Assembly: GCA_022843805.1 (NCBI GenBank)
Contig: JALHMY010000008.1
Coordinates: 62,001 to 126,000 of the forward strand
Source: Fuerstiella sp.
Lineage (GTDB): Bacteria > Planctomycetota > Planctomycetia > Planctomycetales > Planctomycetaceae
Reading direction: 5' to 3'
DNA length: 64,000 nucleotides
Position 1 is the stretch's first letter. Each line of letters starts with the position of its first letter. This document shows, piece by piece, positions 27,593 to 36,329 of the stretch. A program made the position numbers and the translations under genes. The notes under the pieces are model-generated. The model did not search any database. It was not told the DNA's origin and saw nothing but the letters and a program-made list of their open reading frames with translations.

Positions 27593-28255
27593 TCAGTGCC
27601 ACGATGCACGTTTCGGTCCGGCACACCGGAGCAGCTCCGGACGATGTAACCGGAGCAGTTTGGACCATCGCGTTGCAGGGGACAAGTCTCTGACTGGTAC
27701 TACCTCAGTTCCTGGATGTCTGACTCCGGTCATGTCCTCCAGAACGGTTTGTATTGGATCGGGGATCGCCGCGTTCGGAGTTAGTTCGGAGAAACTCCAA
27801 CAGATGATAGTCGTCTGCTTCATCGCATTGATTGCCGACGAGTCCAGGTGCTCTCCCAGGAATATTGCGAATGCTTTAATTGCGTGTAGTGTCCCAGACG
27901 TAATTCCTTCAGAGCGAATTTGATGATCGCATCTTCGCCGTCTCCGAAGAAGAACTTTTTTTTGCAGACGCGTCATCGCCCCGATACCGCCGAGTGCAAA
28001 TCCTGCGATGGCGTAATAGAGCCAGTAAAAATGCCGTGGCGGCAAGTTTCCTGACTGCGGGTTCGTCGCAATGATTTCTGCTTCAAGTACGCTCCCCCTG
28101 TTGCGTAAACCATCGAGTTCACGGAGCCTGCGTTCCTGTTCCATGGCAATACCAGCGACCTGAGACAAATCAGGATTTTCCTGGGGGAGCCCTTTGGAAA
28201 ATACCAGGATCTGGTGGAAATTCAGCAATGCGAGAGCCTTCAGTCCATGTGTCAC
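27593..28255 (-). CDS. Single-span membrane protein of unknown function, translationally coupled to the MgtC-like gene
   Basis: GTG 28255 overlaps the stop of the preceding MgtC-like gene (GTGA), so the two are probably co-translated. Of 220 residues the first 110 look genuine: a hydrophilic segment ('MEQERRLRELDGLRNRGSVL'), then a helix 'FYWLYYAIAGFALGGIGAM' and an Arg-rich stretch 'LLRRRRRC'. The last 40 residues read into the dispersed repeat copy D, so the natural C-terminus may have been replaced by repeat sequence. No family recognised; a role with the cation transport neighbours is possible but unproven. Confidence 0.5.
   Translation of the reverse strand: MTHGLKALALLNFHQILVFSKGLPQENPDLSQVAGIAMEQERRLRELDGLRNRGSVLEAEIIATNPQSGNLPPRHFYWLYYAIAGFALGGIGAMTRLQKKVLLRRRRRCDHQIRSEGITSGTLHAIKAFAIFLGEHLDSSAINAMKQTTIICWSFSELTPNAAIPDPIQTVLEDMTGVRHPGTEVVPVRDLSPATRWSKLLRLHRPELLRCAGPKRASWH
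27600..27665. repeat. Dispersed intergenic repeat, copy D (short)
   Basis: 'cggtccggcacaccggagca' and 'gatgtaaccggagcagtttgg' match the core of copies A, B and C. It lies at the 3' end of the leftward membrane-protein frame and seems to encode its last residues. Confidence 0.65.
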
Positions 28256-29493
28256 GGAAGTACTGCTATCAGAACACCACCGACGATGACTAGAATTCCG
28301 AACAGAATGGCGACTCGAGCAAACAGCTTCCGATGTCCGAGCATGGCGACGAGTGCGGCTTTGAAGATCAGGTTTGCCATCACGGCGGAGACGATCACTT
28401 TCCAGCCAGTGTCGGCCGTGAGTCGACCTGCTGACACCATCCGGGATGTTGACAGGGTGATCGCGTCAATATCCGTCAGTCCGGAGAGCCAGGCGACTAC
28501 GAACAGGCCGGTTCTTTCGAAGTGGATTTTTGTCGCGGCGACGGCGAACAGGATGATCGCGTAGAGCGTTCCGAAAACGAGGGCCGATTTCAGCTCGGTG
28601 GGATTCGTTTGCTGGGAAATGGCTCCGGTTTCTTTCCGCGATCCAAACCACTCCACAATACAAAGCAGCAATCCGCTTATAATCAGTACCGCCATCGGCA
28701 CAACGGCCTTCCGCATGGCGTCCTGTCCAATCACGGCCATTTCAATGGCGACACGAACCAGGCTGACGGTGGTGGAAATCATGATCACTGCGGAAGCGGC
28801 TCGCACGGAGGATGGTGCAAGCCGGGAGCGTCTGGCGAAACTCACAGCCGTCGCGGTGCTGGAAATTGTGCCGCCGAGGATGCCGCCCGGAACAGTGCCG
28901 GCGTGCTGACCAAAAAACTTCCAGACGATGTAACCGCCCAGGCTCATACCGACGACAAGTACCACCATCCACCAGATCTCACGCGGATTCAGGACATCGT
29001 ACCAGCCATAAGTCTGGTTTGGCAGGACCGGCAGGATGATGAATGAGATCAGCACGAACTGCATAATCGCTTTGATGTCTGCATCGCCCAATCTCGCGAC
29101 AATTCCGTGCAGCTCCAGCTTCATTTCCAGAAGGACGGCAACGGTTCCGCCGACAGCCACAGCAACGGACCAGTCGCCATTGACAAGGTAGGCTCCAACG
29201 GCGTACATCAGCGGCATAGCAACCGCTGTTGTGAGCCCCGTATGATCATCGCCGCGATCCTGTTGCGTCACTCGTCCGGAGATTGCAGTCGCTACAACAC
29301 CCACAAGTCCAACACCGACAATCCAGCCACCGAATGTGCCGGCCAGAAGTGCGCAGATGGTGCCGAAGACTGTCACCAAAGGAAACGTTCGAATCCCTCC
29401 CAGCGGCGCGAGGACATGCTGCCGCTGCAAGCCAACCAGCAAACCCAGCAGAAGCGAAATGCCAAGGTCCTCGAAGATCCGCAATGTTGCCAT
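28252..29493 (-). CDS. MgtC/SapB-type membrane protein with DUF4010 domain
   Basis: 413 residues, about twelve hydrophobic helices. The N-terminal 140 residues carry the MgtC/SapB signature ('EDLGISLLLGLLVGLQRQ', 'GGIRTFPLVTVFGTICALLA', 'TTAVAMPLMYAVGAYL'). The rest is the DUF4010 module ('GGILGGTISSTATAVSFARR', 'LFVVAWLSGLTDIDAITLS'). Fusion proteins of this kind are common in bacteria; transport activity is suspected, substrate unknown. It lies 320 bp downstream of a P-type ATPase gene on the same strand and is coupled to the next gene, so a cation-homeostasis role is a fair inference. Confidence 0.9.
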   Translation of the reverse strand: MATLRIFEDLGISLLLGLLVGLQRQHVLAPLGGIRTFPLVTVFGTICALLAGTFGGWIVGVGLVGVVATAISGRVTQQDRGDDHTGLTTAVAMPLMYAVGAYLVNGDWSVAVAVGGTVAVLLEMKLELHGIVARLGDADIKAIMQFVLISFIILPVLPNQTYGWYDVLNPREIWWMVVLVVGMSLGGYIVWKFFGQHAGTVPGGILGGTISSTATAVSFARRSRLAPSSVRAASAVIMISTTVSLVRVAIEMAVIGQDAMRKAVVPMAVLIISGLLLCIVEWFGSRKETGAISQQTNPTELKSALVFGTLYAIILFAVAATKIHFERTGLFVVAWLSGLTDIDAITLSTSRMVSAGRLTADTGWKVIVSAVMANLIFKAALVAMLGHRKLFARVAILFGILVIVGGVLIAVLP

Positions 29494-29542
29494 TCGTTTT
29501 TCTCGCTTACCGGCAAACAGATTTTATTCAATGCCTGACTGC

Positions 29543-29779
29543 TCAATCATCATCACCCCCCGTGACAGCAGTCGCCAGAACCAGCCCCAGCATCGCAAAA
29601 ATTGCATAGTCTGAACCCGCCTTGTGCCCGATGGACCGAGGTTCCGAACCCCTCAACGCACCCAAAGAATACCTCATCAGCGATACAGGACTAAACGAAA
29701 ACGAAGTGAATCGGGCATATTTCGTCCCGACGAATCCCCAAATGATTCGCAGCAAAACCATCACGCCATGCGCCAGCAT
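29543..29779 (-). pseudogene. Internal fragment of a cytochrome b561-type gene
   Basis: 78 codons read 'HGVMVLLRIIWGFVGTKYAR', 'FTSFSFSPVSLMRYSLGAL' and 'AIFAMLGLVLATAVTGGDDD'. This is the first-helix to second-helix section of a di-haem b-type cytochrome of the CybB/b561 family (consensus RL.WGF.GT.YARF..F). The usual GHNPAGA loop reads GHKAGSDY. The N-terminal helix with the first haem His and all later helices are missing. It is wedged between the P-type ATPase stop and the MgtC-like gene. Confidence 0.8.
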
Positions 29780-29812
29780 TCGATGATGGCTGAGAGCTGA
29801 GGCTCGACCAGT

Positions 29813-32365
29813 TCATTTTCGCGACTTCTGTCGAAGCAGCTTTACCCCTTCAAACCAGATGATGCTCACAAATCCCCCGGCCAGGCAAAGAGCCAGGTCG
29901 TTCACGTGCAGCGTGGAGAAGTGGAAGAGTTTCTGCAGGAATGGCACGTAAAGCGTTGCACCAAGAAATAAAACTGTGCCGCCAAAGCTCCACCAGAGTG
30001 CGGGATTGGGAACCTGCATCGTGGACCAGATCGTGCGAGTCCATGAACGGTTGGCGAAGATCAGTCCCAAATTGGCAAAGACCAGTGTTGTAAAGCTCAA
30101 TGCGATCGCGTCGTCAGCATTCAGCCAGCCCCACAACGCCGACAGGTAGATCGCAAACACTATCAGGAGACCAGTCAATCCCTGCAGCAAACCGAGCCCC
30201 AGCAACCGGCTGCCAAATAAATTTGCTTTTGGGTCACGCGGCGGTCGATTCATCACGCCGACATCTTCGGGCTCAGCTTCGAAAACGACTGAGCACGCAG
30301 GATCGATCACCAGTTCCAGAAACAAAATGTGCACGGGCATTAACGCAATCGGTCCGCCGAGCAGCACTGGGGCAATCGACATCCCGGCGATCGGGACATG
30401 GACGGCGACAATATAAGTCATCGCTTTCTGTAAGTGATCGTAGATCCTTCGTCCCATGCGAACAGAATGAACAATCGATGCGAAATCATCATCGAGCAAA
30501 ACGAGTGACGCGGCCTCCCGTGCTACATCGGTGCCTCGACCACCCATGGCGATACCGATGTGAGCAGCCTTCAGCGCCGGAGCATCGTTCACGCCATCGC
30601 CAGTCATGGCGACAATTTCACCGTTGGACTTGAGCGCGTTGACCAGTCGCAGCTTCTGTTCGGGAACCATCCGGGCAAACACGTTGATCGCTCGCACTCG
30701 CTGCTGCAACTGAGCATCCTCCAGTTGTTCGAGATCAGCGCCTGTCATAATTTCATTCACTGGTCGAATTCCCGCCTGCATCGCGATGCTCCTTGCTGTG
30801 GCTGGGTGGTCACCGGTGATCATCACCACGCGAATTCCGGCCGTATAGCATTCTTCAACGGCAGCAGGCACCGTGGCTCGAATGGGATCGGCAAGGCCCA
30901 CAAGCCCCAAAAATTCAAACGTGAAATCGTGCTGTTCACCCGGTAACGTCGGATTCGGAAACCTGCCTCTCGCGACTCCCAGTACTCGAAGACCCTCCAG
31001 CGCCATTGCAGCGACGTCTTCGCCGATTTTCTTTGTGCGATCCGGGTTCAGATGACACAGATCGGCAATGGCTTCTGGCGCACCTTTTGCGGCCAAAACG
31101 TAATCCTGCCCGGTCGGAGACTTCCAGACATGCGACATCGCCAGCAGGCTCGGCGACAATGGATAGCCTCGCTCCAGAAACCAGTCGGCATGAAGGTGTT
31201 CTGTCTTTGCCAGCCGAGAATTGCCGAGATCATGAAAGGCCTTTTCCATTGGATCAAAAGGATCGCGCTGACTGGCAAGAATTCCGAACTCGACAATTTC
31301 ATGAACTTCCTCGGGCAAACCTTCCGCAGTCGATTGATCCACTTCGAAGACTTTTCCGTTCACCGCCAGCTTGTGAATCGACATCCGATTGACCGTCAAC
31401 GTGCCCGTCTTGTCCACACATAAAACCGTGGCGGAACCAAGAGTTTCAATCACAGGTACATGGCGAGCCAGCACTTTGATCTTTGACAATCGCCACGCAC
31501 CAAGGGCGAGGAAGATCGTGAGGACCACCGGAAATTCTTCGGGCAACATCGCCATGGCCAGCGTGATCCCAGCCAGAATTCCCTGAAGCCAGTTACCCCG
31601 AGTAACTCCGTATAACAGAACGACAAAGATGCACAGGACGACTCCCAGCGTTGCGATGCGTCGAACAAGCAATCCCACTTCGTTCTGAAGTCTTGTGCCT
31701 GTTGTTTCGATCGTCTGCAATGCCTTGCCGATCTTTCCCATTTCGGTATTCATGCCGGTAGAATGTACCTGAGCCATCCCCTGACCCTGGACAACCAGTG
31801 TTCCGGAAAAGACGAACGGCAGGTCTTCGCCGCCGGGTCGAGTCATCTCGCGGACTCCGTCCCATGTTGCTTTCCGGACTGGCACAGATTCGCCGGTCAG
31901 CAGCGATTCATCGGTCGAAAGCCCGCTGCAGGAAACGATCACAGAATCTGCGGGGACTCGATCGCCTTCGGCCAGCACGATCAGGTCATCCGGCACAACA
32001 TCTCGGCCTGCAATTCGCTGCCGTTCGCCGTCACGAATCACAAGGGCGCGAGGACTCGAAAGATCTTTCAACGCTTCCAGCGCGCGTTCGGTCTTTCGTT
32101 CCTGATAGAGCGTGATCCCGAGGACAACGAAGACAAATCCAAGAAGCATCAGGGCTTCCTGCACGTCGCCGAGCATCAGATAGATCGTGCCGCACGCCAG
32201 CAGCATCAGAAACATCGGCTCGCGTGCGACGTCCCATGCTGTCGCCAGCAGACTTCGACTCTGCGTGGAGGGCAGTTCATTGTGCCCGTGCTGCTGCAGA
32301 CGCTGCGTTACTTCGGCTGCTGAGAGGCCGGACGGCGTAGCGCTATTGAACCCATTTTCGGCCAT
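29813..32365 (-). CDS. Cation-transporting P-type ATPase (P2-like)
   Basis: 850 residues from ATG 32365; the frame is open to 32461 but that start would cross a terminator. All core motifs are present: TGES at 157-160, 'PEEFPVVLT' in M4 at 275-282, phosphorylation site DKTGTLT at 318-324, 'MITGDHPATARSIA', and hinge 'TGDGVNDAPALKAAHIGIAM'. The cytosolic N-terminus ('LSAAEVTQRLQQHGHNELP') is of the P-ATPase N type, and C-terminal helices follow ('LFLELVIDPACSVVFEAEPE'). The M4 Glu pair PEEFP instead of PEGLP leaves ion choice open; calcium, magnesium or manganese are possible. The gene heads a leftward group with the MgtC-like gene. Confidence 0.93.
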   Translation of the reverse strand: MAENGFNSATPSGLSAAEVTQRLQQHGHNELPSTQSRSLLATAWDVAREPMFLMLLACGTIYLMLGDVQEALMLLGFVFVVLGITLYQERKTERALEALKDLSSPRALVIRDGERQRIAGRDVVPDDLIVLAEGDRVPADSVIVSCSGLSTDESLLTGESVPVRKATWDGVREMTRPGGEDLPFVFSGTLVVQGQGMAQVHSTGMNTEMGKIGKALQTIETTGTRLQNEVGLLVRRIATLGVVLCIFVVLLYGVTRGNWLQGILAGITLAMAMLPEEFPVVLTIFLALGAWRLSKIKVLARHVPVIETLGSATVLCVDKTGTLTVNRMSIHKLAVNGKVFEVDQSTAEGLPEEVHEIVEFGILASQRDPFDPMEKAFHDLGNSRLAKTEHLHADWFLERGYPLSPSLLAMSHVWKSPTGQDYVLAAKGAPEAIADLCHLNPDRTKKIGEDVAAMALEGLRVLGVARGRFPNPTLPGEQHDFTFEFLGLVGLADPIRATVPAAVEECYTAGIRVVMITGDHPATARSIAMQAGIRPVNEIMTGADLEQLEDAQLQQRVRAINVFARMVPEQKLRLVNALKSNGEIVAMTGDGVNDAPALKAAHIGIAMGGRGTDVAREAASLVLLDDDFASIVHSVRMGRRIYDHLQKAMTYIVAVHVPIAGMSIAPVLLGGPIALMPVHILFLELVIDPACSVVFEAEPEDVGVMNRPPRDPKANLFGSRLLGLGLLQGLTGLLIVFAIYLSALWGWLNADDAIALSFTTLVFANLGLIFANRSWTRTIWSTMQVPNPALWWSFGGTVLFLGATLYVPFLQKLFHFSTLHVNDLALCLAGGFVSIIWFEGVKLLRQKSRK

Positions 32366-32418
32366 TCCGTATGACTCTCTTTCAATAATCGTATTCTCGC
32401 ATTGTGCATGAGGATCGA

Positions 32419-32469
32419 CAAAAAAGCCGATGTGGCTGCACTCTGAAGAGAGTCCAGCCACATCGGCTT
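32419..32469 (-). terminator. Rho-independent terminator upstream of the P-type ATPase
   Basis: A perfect 15-bp stem (32424-32438 with 32455-32469, AAGCCGATGTGGCTG and its complement) encloses a 16-base loop that can itself pair. On the minus strand it is followed by six U (32420-32425 as A on plus). It would stop leftward transcription from the decayed M56 gene before the ATPase gene. Confidence 0.85.
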
Positions 32470-33038
32470 ATGCGCTGACAAGCATCCCGGAACTTCCGAG
32501 ATGCCCTTCGTTCATCACCCGCGTGATGGCGAGATTGTAGAACGACGACGGGACGAAAACCATTGAGATGACACGTTGAATCGCAGCACTTTTTTCCACT
32601 CACGTTGTCGTTTCGCTCAAACGAACCAACTTCAAATAGAGGTGTCGCGACGCGATCGGAGCCCATTCCGTCGTATTCGAGGAATTGCAGCGAACGATCT
32701 TTTGCCGATAAAGTGTCAGCGTTTGCCGCGGGAATTGCGATGGCAGGAACGTCAGGCGGCATCCTGTTCGTTGCAGGCTCGAAAAGGGCTGCAGCAAAAA
32801 CATCTGGCGCGAACCTGGCATGCAACTGACTGAACACGCCCGGCGAATGTCCCCAAAATGGCGGCGTGACGCACCTGATCAGGACCAGTATCCACAACGC
32901 ATGGGCGAGATGCGGACGGTTCGTTGCAGTGAAACGACATGCAATCGCGACGACAGTTGCCAGAATCGCAATTTGCCAGGTTTGTGTGATCCATACCTGA
33001 AGGCATTCAACAGGCATAGATTGAGGAAAGCTGATCAA
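32467..33038 (-). pseudogene. Remnant of a second M56 (BlaR1-like) sensor gene
   Basis: From 33038 the frame gives the characteristic first two helices of M56 proteins: 'LQVWITQTWQIAILATVVAI', 'RPHLAHALWILVLIRCVTPP' and 'FWGHSPGVFSQL'. About 100 residues later the reading breaks up; the 3' part is best read in another frame ('AAIQRVISMVFVPSSFYNLA') ending at TAA 32467 at the edge of the terminator. No HExxH zinc site remains. The segment suggests an internal deletion of the peptidase domain that kept start and terminator. Confidence 0.65.
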
Positions 33039-33110
33039 CTCCTTAAGATGACTGACTGCAGATGATCGTGCTCACTTTGGCTGCCATGTTGCTCTGGTAC
33101 TGACGAACTT

Positions 33111-33764
33111 ATGGATGCGTTGAGACATGAGATCTGGCCGATCGTCAGTCTGTCGGTGCTGGTTTCCACAACTGCAGTAATGCTCAGCTGCGTGCTGGGC
33201 ATGCCGCTGGGAGCGTGGCTTGGACTCAGCGCGATGCGAGGAAAGTCGATCTTTCAGGCACTGGCTTTTGCCGGTATGGCGACGCCGCCCGTTGTGGTGG
33301 GACTGGTGCTTTACCTGTTGCTGTCTCGATCAGGTCCGCTTGGCGACTGGCGATGGCTTTTCACGGGCAAAGCCATGATCTTTGCTCAGGTGATTCTCGA
33401 CCTTCCCTTTGTGATCTGCATTACCATGACTGCGGTGGAGTCTTTACCTGAAGAGCTGCGGTTTCAATTGCGAAGTCTGGGGGCGACACCGTGGCAGCTG
33501 AGGTGGACGCTGTTGAGTGAATCGCGGGAAGGGCTGATGCTGGCGGTGATCACCGCGATGGGGCGAAGCCTGTCAGAAGTGGGCGCGGTTCTCATGGTCG
33601 GAGGAAATATTGAAGGGCATACGCGGGTACTGACAACCGCGATCCTGCTGGAAACGAGTCGTGGTCGATTTGCGGTCGCATTGTCGCTCGGCGCGATCCT
33701 GATGACGATGGCTTTGATGATCAATATTCTCTTTGTTCGCCTGCAGAAACGGTATCCGCGATGA
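33111..33764 (+). CDS. tupB: ABC transporter permease, tungstate type
   Basis: 217 residues, about five to six transmembrane helices, with the permease EAA-type loop 'RSLGATPWQLRWTLLSESRE' and 'AMGRSLSEVGAVLMVGGNIE'. Closest in style to TupB, the membrane part of tungstate (or molybdate) importers, which work with a TupA binding protein and TupC ATPase. The stop overlaps the ATPase start by four bases (ATGA), and the binding protein gene follows by one-base overlap, so this is one operon in the order B-C-A rather than the commoner A-B-C. No Mop-type regulator is visible. Confidence 0.9.
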   Translation: MDALRHEIWPIVSLSVLVSTTAVMLSCVLGMPLGAWLGLSAMRGKSIFQALAFAGMATPPVVVGLVLYLLLSRSGPLGDWRWLFTGKAMIFAQVILDLPFVICITMTAVESLPEELRFQLRSLGATPWQLRWTLLSESREGLMLAVITAMGRSLSEVGAVLMVGGNIEGHTRVLTTAILLETSRGRFAVALSLGAILMTMALMINILFVRLQKRYPR

Positions 33765-34489
33765 CGTCTGTCCCGATTTATCGCCTGCATCAGGTGCATC
33801 ACCGACTGAGTTCCACGTTCTCACTGACCATCGGCGACTGGCAGCACGCGCAGGGTGAAACGCTGTGTCTCGTGGGACCAACGGGGGCTGGTAAGACGAC
33901 GTTTCTCAGGTCGCTGACGGGACTCACCGAGATTCAGGGGGGATCAATTGAATTTGAGGGTCGCCAGTGGTCGGCCGGACTGGGTACATTGACTGAGGTT
34001 CGACAGATTGCGCTGGTTCCCCAGCGACCTCTGCTGCTCTCTCGCAGTGTGCGAGCCAATCTGGAATATGGGCTGCGGCTCAGAGGTCTCAGAGCTGATG
34101 ACCGAGTTGCACAGTTGCTTTCCTGCCTCGGTCTGGAAAGACTGGCAGAAAAATCGGCTCAGCATCTTTCCGGGGGGCAGATTCAGCTGGTCGCTCTGGG
34201 ACGAGCACTTGTTCTGCAACCAAAAGTTCTGCTGCTGGATGAACCTGCGGCAAATCTGGATCCGGCCTTTGTGGCACTGATTGAACAGGTCCTTGATGAC
34301 TGGCGACGGCGGTATCAGACAACCCTAATCTGGGCCACCCATAATATGTTTCAGGCACAACGCGTCGCCGACAGAGTTGCAATGTTTCTCAACGGTCAAA
34401 TCGTGGAAGTGTCTGATCGCGAAAAATTCTTCCAGCATCCGGACGACCCGCGTACTCAGGACTTCGTTCAGGGAAAAATGGTCTGCTGA
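33761..34489 (+). CDS. tupC: ABC transporter ATP-binding protein, tungstate type
   Basis: 242 residues. Walker A 'GPTGAGKTT' at 39-47, Q-loop 'VPQRPLLLSRSV' near 86, signature LSGGQ at 136-140 (followed by IQLVALGRAL, an unusual Ile for the common Q/R), Walker B 'VLLLDEP' near 156-162 and the switch His in 'WATHNMF'. No C-terminal TOBE or molybdate-binding domain, which fits TupC rather than ModC. Overlaps both neighbours, so it is translationally coupled. It powers uptake through the permease encoded before it. Confidence 0.93.
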   Translation: MTSVPIYRLHQVHHRLSSTFSLTIGDWQHAQGETLCLVGPTGAGKTTFLRSLTGLTEIQGGSIEFEGRQWSAGLGTLTEVRQIALVPQRPLLLSRSVRANLEYGLRLRGLRADDRVAQLLSCLGLERLAEKSAQHLSGGQIQLVALGRALVLQPKVLLLDEPAANLDPAFVALIEQVLDDWRRRYQTTLIWATHNMFQAQRVADRVAMFLNGQIVEVSDREKFFQHPDDPRTQDFVQGKMVC

Positions 34490-35325
34490 TGAATCGATAT
34501 CTCGCAAATACTCTGATCATTCTCAGCATGATTCTGACCGCCGGATGTACTCAGTCCTCGGTTCCATCGGCCGGGCCGGCATCAGGTCTGCAGGTACTGA
34601 CGCTCGCTACGACCACCAGTACACAGGATAGCGGACTTCTCGATATTCTGCTGCCACTGTTCCGTGAACAGACCGGAATCGAAGTCAGGGTGATCGCTGT
34701 GGGATCCGGACAGGCACTGGAGCTCGGACGGCGGGGAGACGTCGATGTGCTGCTGACTCATGCTCCTGAAGCCGAGAAGGAATTTGTCAGAGACGGATTT
34801 TCCAGAGAGCGGATTCCGGTCTTTCACAATGACTTCGTATTACTTGGCCCGCCGGGGGAAATTTTGAGTAAACAGTCGGCTGCCTCACTCGACGATGCAC
34901 TTCGGAGAATCTCCTCCGACAACCTGCCCTTTGTTTCCCGTGGAGATGACTCGGGCACGCATCGCAAAGAACAGCAACTCTGGGCTTCTGTCGGTATCGA
35001 ACCGCAGTTTTCCAATTACCTGAGTGCGGGCAGTGGCATGGCCCGGACACTGAGAGTCGCTCAGGAGAAACAGGCCTACGTACTGGCTGACCGGGGCACA
35101 TTTCTTGTTCTTCGTTCCGAACTGAGTCTTGAAGTTATTGTCGAGGGGGATTCCCGGTTGTTGAATTTCTATGCGGTCATGGCGATTGATCCTGTCAGAC
35201 ACCCTCATGTTCATGCCGAAGCCGCCGACAGGTTTATTTCCTTTCTGAAGGAGACGTCAACGCGGCAGACGATCAGTGAGTTCGGCCGGACGAAATATGG
35301 CCAGCCACTGTTTTTTGTTGAATGA
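34489..35325 (+). CDS. tupA: Tungstate-type substrate-binding lipoprotein
   Basis: 278 residues. A lipoprotein leader ends in LTAGC (Cys23) for membrane attachment. The TupA hallmark 'LATTTSTQDSGLLDILLPLF' follows near residue 40, providing the Thr/Ser residues that coordinate the oxyanion. Further family marks are 'VIAVGSGQALELGRRGDVDV', 'VSRGDDSGTHRKE' and 'VLADRGTF'. The start TGATG overlaps the end of the ATPase gene by one base. It captures tungstate or a similar oxyanion outside the cytoplasmic membrane. The gene ends at 35325; stem-loop repeats follow. Confidence 0.93.
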   Translation: MNRYLANTLIILSMILTAGCTQSSVPSAGPASGLQVLTLATTTSTQDSGLLDILLPLFREQTGIEVRVIAVGSGQALELGRRGDVDVLLTHAPEAEKEFVRDGFSRERIPVFHNDFVLLGPPGEILSKQSAASLDDALRRISSDNLPFVSRGDDSGTHRKEQQLWASVGIEPQFSNYLSAGSGMARTLRVAQEKQAYVLADRGTFLVLRSELSLEVIVEGDSRLLNFYAVMAIDPVRHPHVHAEAADRFISFLKETSTRQTISEFGRTKYGQPLFFVE

Positions 35326-35428
35326 GTCTTCAATGAGTGGGGAGTCTGACGGCGAGATCGGATTCTGCGAACAGGCCGGCGATGATCTGACCAAAGCAGA
35401 CACCCCACCATGAGTGTTTTCATTGAGG

Positions 35429-35540
35429 TCCGGCTGGAAAGCCCGTTGTGCTGAGTCCGGCTGGAAAGCCGGACGTACGTCAGCCTTTCCAGGCTGACTT
35501 GCTGGGCGTGACCCGGCTCGAAAGCCGGACATACATGCGT
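35429..35540. repeat. Tandem stem-loop repeats after the Tup operon
   Basis: Four related modules: 'gtccggctggaaagcccg' (35429-35446), a perfect 8-bp hairpin GTCCGGCT-GGAA-AGCCGGAC (35455-35474), GTCAGCCT-TTCC-AGGCTGAC (35479-35498) and 'cggctcgaaagccggac' (35514-35530). Spacers contain 'gtac'. Such 'ctggaaag' hairpins recur widely in planctomycete intergenic DNA. They may end the Tup transcript, but no T-tract follows, so an REP-like nature is more likely. The rest of 35326-35701 holds no gene. Confidence 0.75.
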
Positions 35541-35701
35541 GTCGACCTACTCTGCAGGAATTTCTCTTACTCCGCGAAAATCTCACTGAGGGACTGGTTG
35601 CCGTGCTTTGTACTATGGACACCAATTTTCGAGCTTTGTTGTCAAGTCGCAGGCGAAGACGTAAGATGTTTGCGTTGAGTAATTTTCGCCTGAGAGGTTC
35701 A

Positions 35702-36157
35702 ATGCATCGTTTAATATCTTCAGTATTGATGATCACCGTTTTTTTCATGCAGATCGCGTGTTTTTCGCACGTGCATCTGCCTGGTGATCCTGAAGGCGCC
35801 GAACATCATTCGGGGCGTCCGCATTTTCATTTTCACGGCAAACATTTGCATGCCGCTCACCACAAGAAGTCAGACGTCACTGGCGATTCCCATCGTGCAG
35901 ATCCCTGTCCTGGGGACACACAGCATCCCGATCACGATTTTGACGCCTGCTATCTTCCGGATTCAGTAACGTCAGCGTCGCGTTTGACAACGTCTGGCGA
36001 GTTTCAGTTTTCTCACGTGTTCGCGATCGGTGTCGTTTGTGAGTGTATTGAAGGCCGAGCGTGCGTGACACAACAGCACCTTCAACGAATTGCAGCGCGG
36101 ACAGGGAGCATTGCGCGCGTGCCCTTGTACTTGCGGGGTCTGGCAATCCTCTGTTAA
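35702..36157 (+). CDS. His-rich exported protein, probable metal-binding partner of the RND system
   Basis: ATG 35702 behind 'gagaggttca' is chosen; an earlier in-frame start (35603) lacks a ribosome-binding site and places the signal in the middle. 151 residues: signal 'LISSVLMITVFFMQIACFSH', then about 60 residues with 15 His ('HFHFHGKHLHAAHHKKSD', 'HSGRPHFHF'), a Cys/Asp patch and a hydrophobic end. His clusters suggest binding of zinc, cobalt, nickel or copper in the periplasm. The gene lies just before the RND adaptor and pump on the same strand, supporting a role as metal chaperone or sensor. No named family. Confidence 0.7.
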   Translation: MHRLISSVLMITVFFMQIACFSHVHLPGDPEGAEHHSGRPHFHFHGKHLHAAHHKKSDVTGDSHRADPCPGDTQHPDHDFDACYLPDSVTSASRLTTSGEFQFSHVFAIGVVCECIEGRACVTQQHLQRIAARTGSIARVPLYLRGLAILC

Positions 36158-36329
36158 GCGGCTGACGGTGGCGTTCTTCGCGGCCGGTACCTGGTCAGCT
36201 CGCTATGCATCCGCAGCTTATCGCGGCCCCTTTGCGTTCTGCTCGAAAGCCGGTCGTGCCGTTCGATCTGCGTGACCGCCTGTTTTCAGGGCTGCTTCTG
36301 TCAGTCTTCCTTTGCCTCAGGGTGTTGTG

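Noticed and set aside
35257-35748. A 163-codon minus-strand frame
   Set aside because: Its sequence is the translation of the tandem 'ctggaaag' hairpins (AFQPD-like repeats) and the antisense of tupA's end, not a protein.
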